Source: Odiellus spinosus
Lineage: Eukaryota > Arthropoda > Arachnida > Opiliones > Phalangiidae
DNA: 64,000 bases
Assembly (NCBI GenBank): GCA_963920705.1
Contig: OY987239.1
Span: 11,477,004-11,541,003 of the forward strand
Direction of reading: 5' to 3'
The notes beneath the pieces were generated by a model. It ran no database searches. It saw only the letters and a list, made by a program, of their open reading frames with translations, and was not told where the DNA came from. Below are positions 60,669 to 64,000 of this stretch, in pieces (position 1 is the stretch's first letter; each line of letters begins with the position of its first letter). The position numbers and the translations under genes are program-made.

Positions 60669-61316
60669 CTATAAACATAATTTATTTTAAAAATATTCTA
60701 GTTTAATAGTTTAAAATGTAATTCAGTGAGCTACATAATATAGTAGATCAAATTTGGACAACTTGTCAGAACCATTCGTTCGAAAGCTTATTTCCAGTCT
60801 ATTATTTTTAAAGGGAAGAAATATATAGCAGACGACAGATTAAAGTAGTAACGGTCGGCGGTCGCTTCGTCAAGGGCTTCGTAAGTGATATTGATAAGGT
60901 GTTCGCCTTTTTTTAAGCGTAGATTAGTGATTTTTCTATTCAAAGTTCGGCCATTCTTCCTTTTGTCGTTTTAAAAAAACTTCAAAATTAACTACGGAAC
61001 GTCTCGAAGTTGGATTTATCATTTTTTATAATTGGTGATTTTCCATCGGACGCCAATGAACGTAAGCGCGCCAAAATTATCAACCCCACGGGCCCACTCT
61101 AGTCGTGTCTTTCCCTACGTCACACGCGACCGAGGAAGCTTAATGACGGTGGAAATTGAAAGGAATCGGAGTTAATTCGGAATTAAATTAAAATTTCATC
61201 TCTTAATAAGAAGAATTGTGCGCGTTTCGAAGTTTACACGAGCGAGAAACGTCAATCAACCCCACACCGGATGTACTGATTATAATGGGTTCGTAATTTC
61301 GCCTTGAGAAGTTGAA
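60669..61316. other. Region between the lectin gene and a divergent first exon
   Basis: CpG-richer than surroundings from about 60850 on, consistent with a promoter and 5' UTR for the plus-strand exon at 61317. It contains the minus-strand open frame listed next and a fragment of family J (AAAGGGAAG...AGCAGACGAC at about 60812-60836). Confidence 0.45.
60788..60970 (-). CDS. Unassigned 60-codon open frame, possible exon
   Basis: Open between two stops. The central part, TLNRKITNLRLKKGEHLINI then TYEALDEATADRYY, has a composition typical of real protein and no repeats. The last 12 codons overlap a family J fragment. No ATG and no phase-compatible splice to the lectin exons were found, so it may be an exon of another gene, a decayed exon, or chance. 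Confidence 0.25.
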   Translation of the reverse strand, partial: NDKRKNGRTLNRKITNLRLKKGEHLINITYEALDEATADRYYFNLSSAIYFFPLKIIDWK

Positions 61317-61404
61317 ATGGCGCACAGAGCGGAGCGCCACAAAATCCCCGGAAGCGGCGGAAGAGAATTCCACAGGTGGATAACAAGTCTAATGTGCATT
61401 ATCG
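61317..61404 (+). CDS. Probable first coding exon of a gene leaving the window
   Basis: ATG at 61317 is followed by 29 codons, MAHRAERHKIPGSGGREFHR then WITSLMCII, to a strong donor (ATCG|GTGAGC, phase 1). A basic, glycine-rich start running into a hydrophobic segment suggests the beginning of a membrane or secreted protein. Its upstream sequence is CpG-rich. No second exon is recognised before 64000, so its intron would be at least 2.6 kb. Product unknown. Confidence 0.4.
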
Positions 61405-62404
61405 GTGAGCCAGTTAACTGACTTAAGAAATTAAAACGATGACCTGTTAGGAGCCAGCCTTAAGTGTACTTGAAATTGTGCAACAACCATGGAACTAATT
61501 AACCAACGGTAATTATAATTCCGAACTTTCAACCCGTCTGGACTCTAGATTTATTTCGTTCGTCGCGCTAAGCCTCGGCTCTTGAAGTGATCTTAACCGT
61601 ATCGGACCTTCATCAACCCCTTCCTTGTTGCCACAGATTTACAGTAAGTGAATTTTTAATTCCATCTGTTATTTTGTATTTTGAAATAGTTAACTCTTTG
61701 ATTAATGCCAGGGGTTAAGTAATAAACCTCCCTTGACGGGGAAAATAGACCTACACGAAGTTTTAATTGAGCTTTGTCCCTATTTGAGGGGAAAAAAGAT
61801 TGAAAGATTCAATCAACAAATTGGTAGCATAGAAGCGATTAAAAATGCTTCATAAATTTTATCTAGCTAATTATAGGTTTGGACCGTACTAAGTTTCCTT
61901 GCCTATATGTTAATCAGTCTCGTTGAGGGACCGAAGCTTTAAGATTCAATCAAAGTTGCGTGTAAAATTAGAATTATTAATTGTAGGAACTAATTGTTAT
62001 AATTTCCGAATTTGTATGCTCGTTCAGTGAGTCTCTGAGTTCGGGTTTAGGATAAGATAATTCTAATGGATTTTTAATTTATCTTTATTAATAATTTTTA
62101 ATTATCCACGGGAAATATTAATGATTAACTGATTAACCAAATATTTGTGGATTATCTTGTCCAAACCCCGACTTCTAGTCGCTGAAGACCTTAAGTACTC
62201 CTATTTTATTATACTAATTAAGTACATGATATACTTACAAAGGCATAGTAGACATATCCAGATTTATTATAGGTATTAATGTCAATTTGGTTGTTAAAAT
62301 TTTCACACGTGCTAAATTGGGATTCCGTCGAGACTCTAGGACCAAATTAATTTTAATTTTTTAGTTCAGGTATGAAAGAAATAAGATTAAGAAAAATGCT
62401 TAAT
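61405..62404. other. No gene or repeat seen
   Basis: AT-rich sequence, presumably intron of the gene starting at 61317. A TTGCCACAG|ATTTACAG|TAAGTG arrangement at about 61627-61650 looks like a micro-exon but is too short to support. Confidence 0.4.
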
Positions 62405-62725
62405 TTAAAGGGATAATGCAGCCTAAAAACAATTATTTTTATTTTTATTTTAAATAGACCTAGGCCTACTAGAAATAAATTAAAAACCATCAAAGTAGGC
62501 TTAGCTGGATTCATGGAGATCTGATATGCAGGCTGTTATATAGGGTATACAGGACCTCCATGATCAATGGTCATAGGATATAATGAATCCAGCTAAGCCT
62601 ATTTTGATGTTAAGTTTTAAATTTATTTCCAGTTAATTTGTTTGTAATTTTGTTTAATAGTAGATTAGGCCTATTTAATTAATCGATAAAAAATAACTTT
62701 GTGTTAGGTTGAATTCTCCCTTTAA
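62405..62725. mobile_element. Foldback element B4
   Basis: Outer ends TTTAAAGGGATAATGCAGCC and GAATTCTCCCTTTAAT. Inner arms AGGCTTAGCTGGATTCATGG and the inverse (about 62497-62600). Directly followed by the next element. Confidence 0.8.
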
Positions 62726-62726
62726 T

Positions 62727-63555
62727 CAGGGTTGCCACAGACCTGGAAAACCTAGAAAAATCAGGGAATTTCAAAATTGGTCTAAAAAGTCGGGGAATTT
62801 TAAAATTGTTCAAAGGTCTGAAGGTCAGGGAATTTTCATATTATCAGAAGCCGATGAAACCCTCCTTTGAAATCTATTACTCTAATGTTCGATATAGCGC
62901 TCCTCTCTGTATGGGTAAAATTCACAATTTTCCGAGATCAGAGGGGTCCTACTTCATACCCCCCTGTCTACGGAAAATTGGAAATTCTCTCTCTCCACAT
63001 ACGACGACGTTTGGTTGACGAACTCCAAGGTTGCTAGAGATATTCGGTGGACGAACTCCCGCTCCGAAAATATCTACCGTTAGGAGGCGTACGAATCGCG
63101 CTTTTTGAAACTAACCCATACAGAGAGGGGTAGACAAGACCAGGGATTAATAGACTTCAAAGGAGGGTTTCATCGGCTTCTGATATTATCCAAAAATAAA
63201 GTTGTAGAATCTCAAAGACCAGGGAAGCTTCCATAAATATGCGTAAAAATTTATTATATTGGATCAGAGCCTTCAAAACATTTATGGAAAGCCCCTATTG
63301 ATAAAATCAGGTTTTTTTATGAATACTTTCTCACTGTATACTGTCTAAACAGAACAGCAATTTTTGGGGGGGCTCAGACGCGAATCTTTAGCAACCTTGG
63401 ACTTCCCATACAACACAATAAGGGGTTTATTTGGACAGTTATTGAAGAATAAAAAATATTTTGCACTTGAAATTACATATTTAAAGCTTTAAATTGGTCA
63501 GGGAAAACCTGGAAAAGTCTGGGATTTTTGTTATGAATAATCTGTGGCAACCCTG
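62727..63555. mobile_element. CAGGGTTGCCACAGA-ended element interrupted by A7
   Basis: Perfect 15-bp terminal inverted repeats CAGGGTTGCCACAGA / TCTGTGGCAACCCTG, flanked by TTAAT on both sides (62722-62726, 63556-63560). Interior repeats of TCAGGGAATTT match the unit of the minisatellite in GPATCH8 intron 7. About 484 bp without the nested copy A7. No coding frame. Confidence 0.85.
62845..63182 (+). mobile_element. A-family MITE copy A7, nested
   Basis: Inserted in the CAGGGTTGCCACA element. Perfect 7-bp target duplication ATATTAT at 62838-62844 and 63183-63189. It must be younger than its host element. Confidence 0.95.
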
Positions 63556-63565
63556 TTAATGGAAT

Positions 63566-63903
63566 CCGAAGCCGATGAAACCCTCCTTTGAAGTATATTA
63601 CTCCCTGGTCTTGTCTACCCCTCTCTGTATGGGTTAGTTTCAAAAAGCGCGATTCGTACGCCTCCTAACGGTAGATATTTTCGGAGCGGGAGTTCGTCCA
63701 GCGAATATCTCTAGCAGCCTCGGAGTTCGTCCAAAAAACGTCGTCGTTTGTGGAGAGAGAGAATTTCCAATTTTCCGTAGACAGGGGGGGATGAAGTAGG
63801 ACCCCTCTGATCTCGTAAAATTGTGAATTTTACCCATACAGAGAGGAGCGCTATATCGAACATTAGAGTAATAGACTTCAAAGGAGGGTTTCATCTACTT
63901 CTG
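63566..63903 (-). mobile_element. A-family MITE copy A8
   Basis: Reverse orientation, 10 bp outside the right end of the previous element. 7-bp flanks ATGGAAT (63559-63565) and GTGGAAT (63904-63910) match at 6 of 7. The first A of the terminal repeat is changed to C, and the right end carries the TAG variant. Confidence 0.92.
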
Positions 63904-64000
63904 GTGGAATCTAATGAATTGATATAATAATATTGTTAAAAATAAGACCTGGTTGCGTAGTAAAAGAGTGTTGCATTCGAACAATATTTCTTACCTACTA

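Overview
This window is nuclear DNA from an animal, most likely an invertebrate. It is AT-rich and its genes are split by short GT-AG introns (about 60 bp to a few kb). The genes are animal ones: MCC, a class II PAQR receptor, GPATCH8, ASB1, JAZF1, LYSMD3, POLR3G, CCDC12 and an F-type lectin. I cannot resolve the phylum. Gene models were built by hand from splice consensus, phase continuity and family resemblance. No database search was possible, so gene names are recognitions from memory of the families.

Layout, left to right. 11-2644 (+): the last five exons of MCC, ending in the PDZ ligand ETSL. One MCC intron is almost entirely a 20-bp minisatellite. 4049-6930 (+): an unidentified spliced gene, with a small ER-type membrane protein gene (5349-5678, -) inside its first intron. 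6931-17773: about 11 kb with no convincing gene but packed with palindromic non-autonomous DNA transposons, including five copies of a ~338-bp element with 7-bp target duplications. 18507-19511 (-): a single-exon PAQR/membrane progestin receptor. 19.5-24.1 kb: mobile elements and a 1.5-kb 22-bp minisatellite. 24133-39887 (+): GPATCH8 in nine exons, about 2,997 aa, with a 7.9-kb exon carrying a huge heptad repeat. 40923-42826 (-): ASB1. 43294-46436 (+): JAZF1, head-to-head with ASB1. 46.4-50.2 kb: intergenic with dispersed repeats. 50234-53083 (-): an intact 949-aa hAT/ZBED-type transposase ORF. 53880-55176 (+): LYSMD3. 55770-57504 (-): POLR3G, tail-to-tail with LYSMD3 as I remember the human pair. 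58448-59173 (+): CCDC12. 59672-60668 (-): an F-type lectin (fucolectin) gene lacking its first exon(s). 61317-61404 (+): a probable first coding exon of a gene leaving the window. 62.4-63.9 kb: a nest of four mobile elements.

Two themes stand out. First, three introns in three unrelated genes (MCC, GPATCH8, POLR3G) consist about 85-95% of a minisatellite, and a fourth minisatellite has expanded inside GPATCH8 coding sequence in frame. Second, at least two minisatellite units look derived from DNA transposon sequence that also occurs dispersed in this window, which suggests transposon to minisatellite conversion as a recurrent process here. The genes have mixed cellular roles (signalling, splicing/RNA, ubiquitin ligase, Pol III, membrane receptor) and do not form one pathway. 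The only arrangement likely to be functionally or evolutionarily meaningful is the compact block LYSMD3-POLR3G-CCDC12-lectin and the divergent ASB1/JAZF1 promoter.
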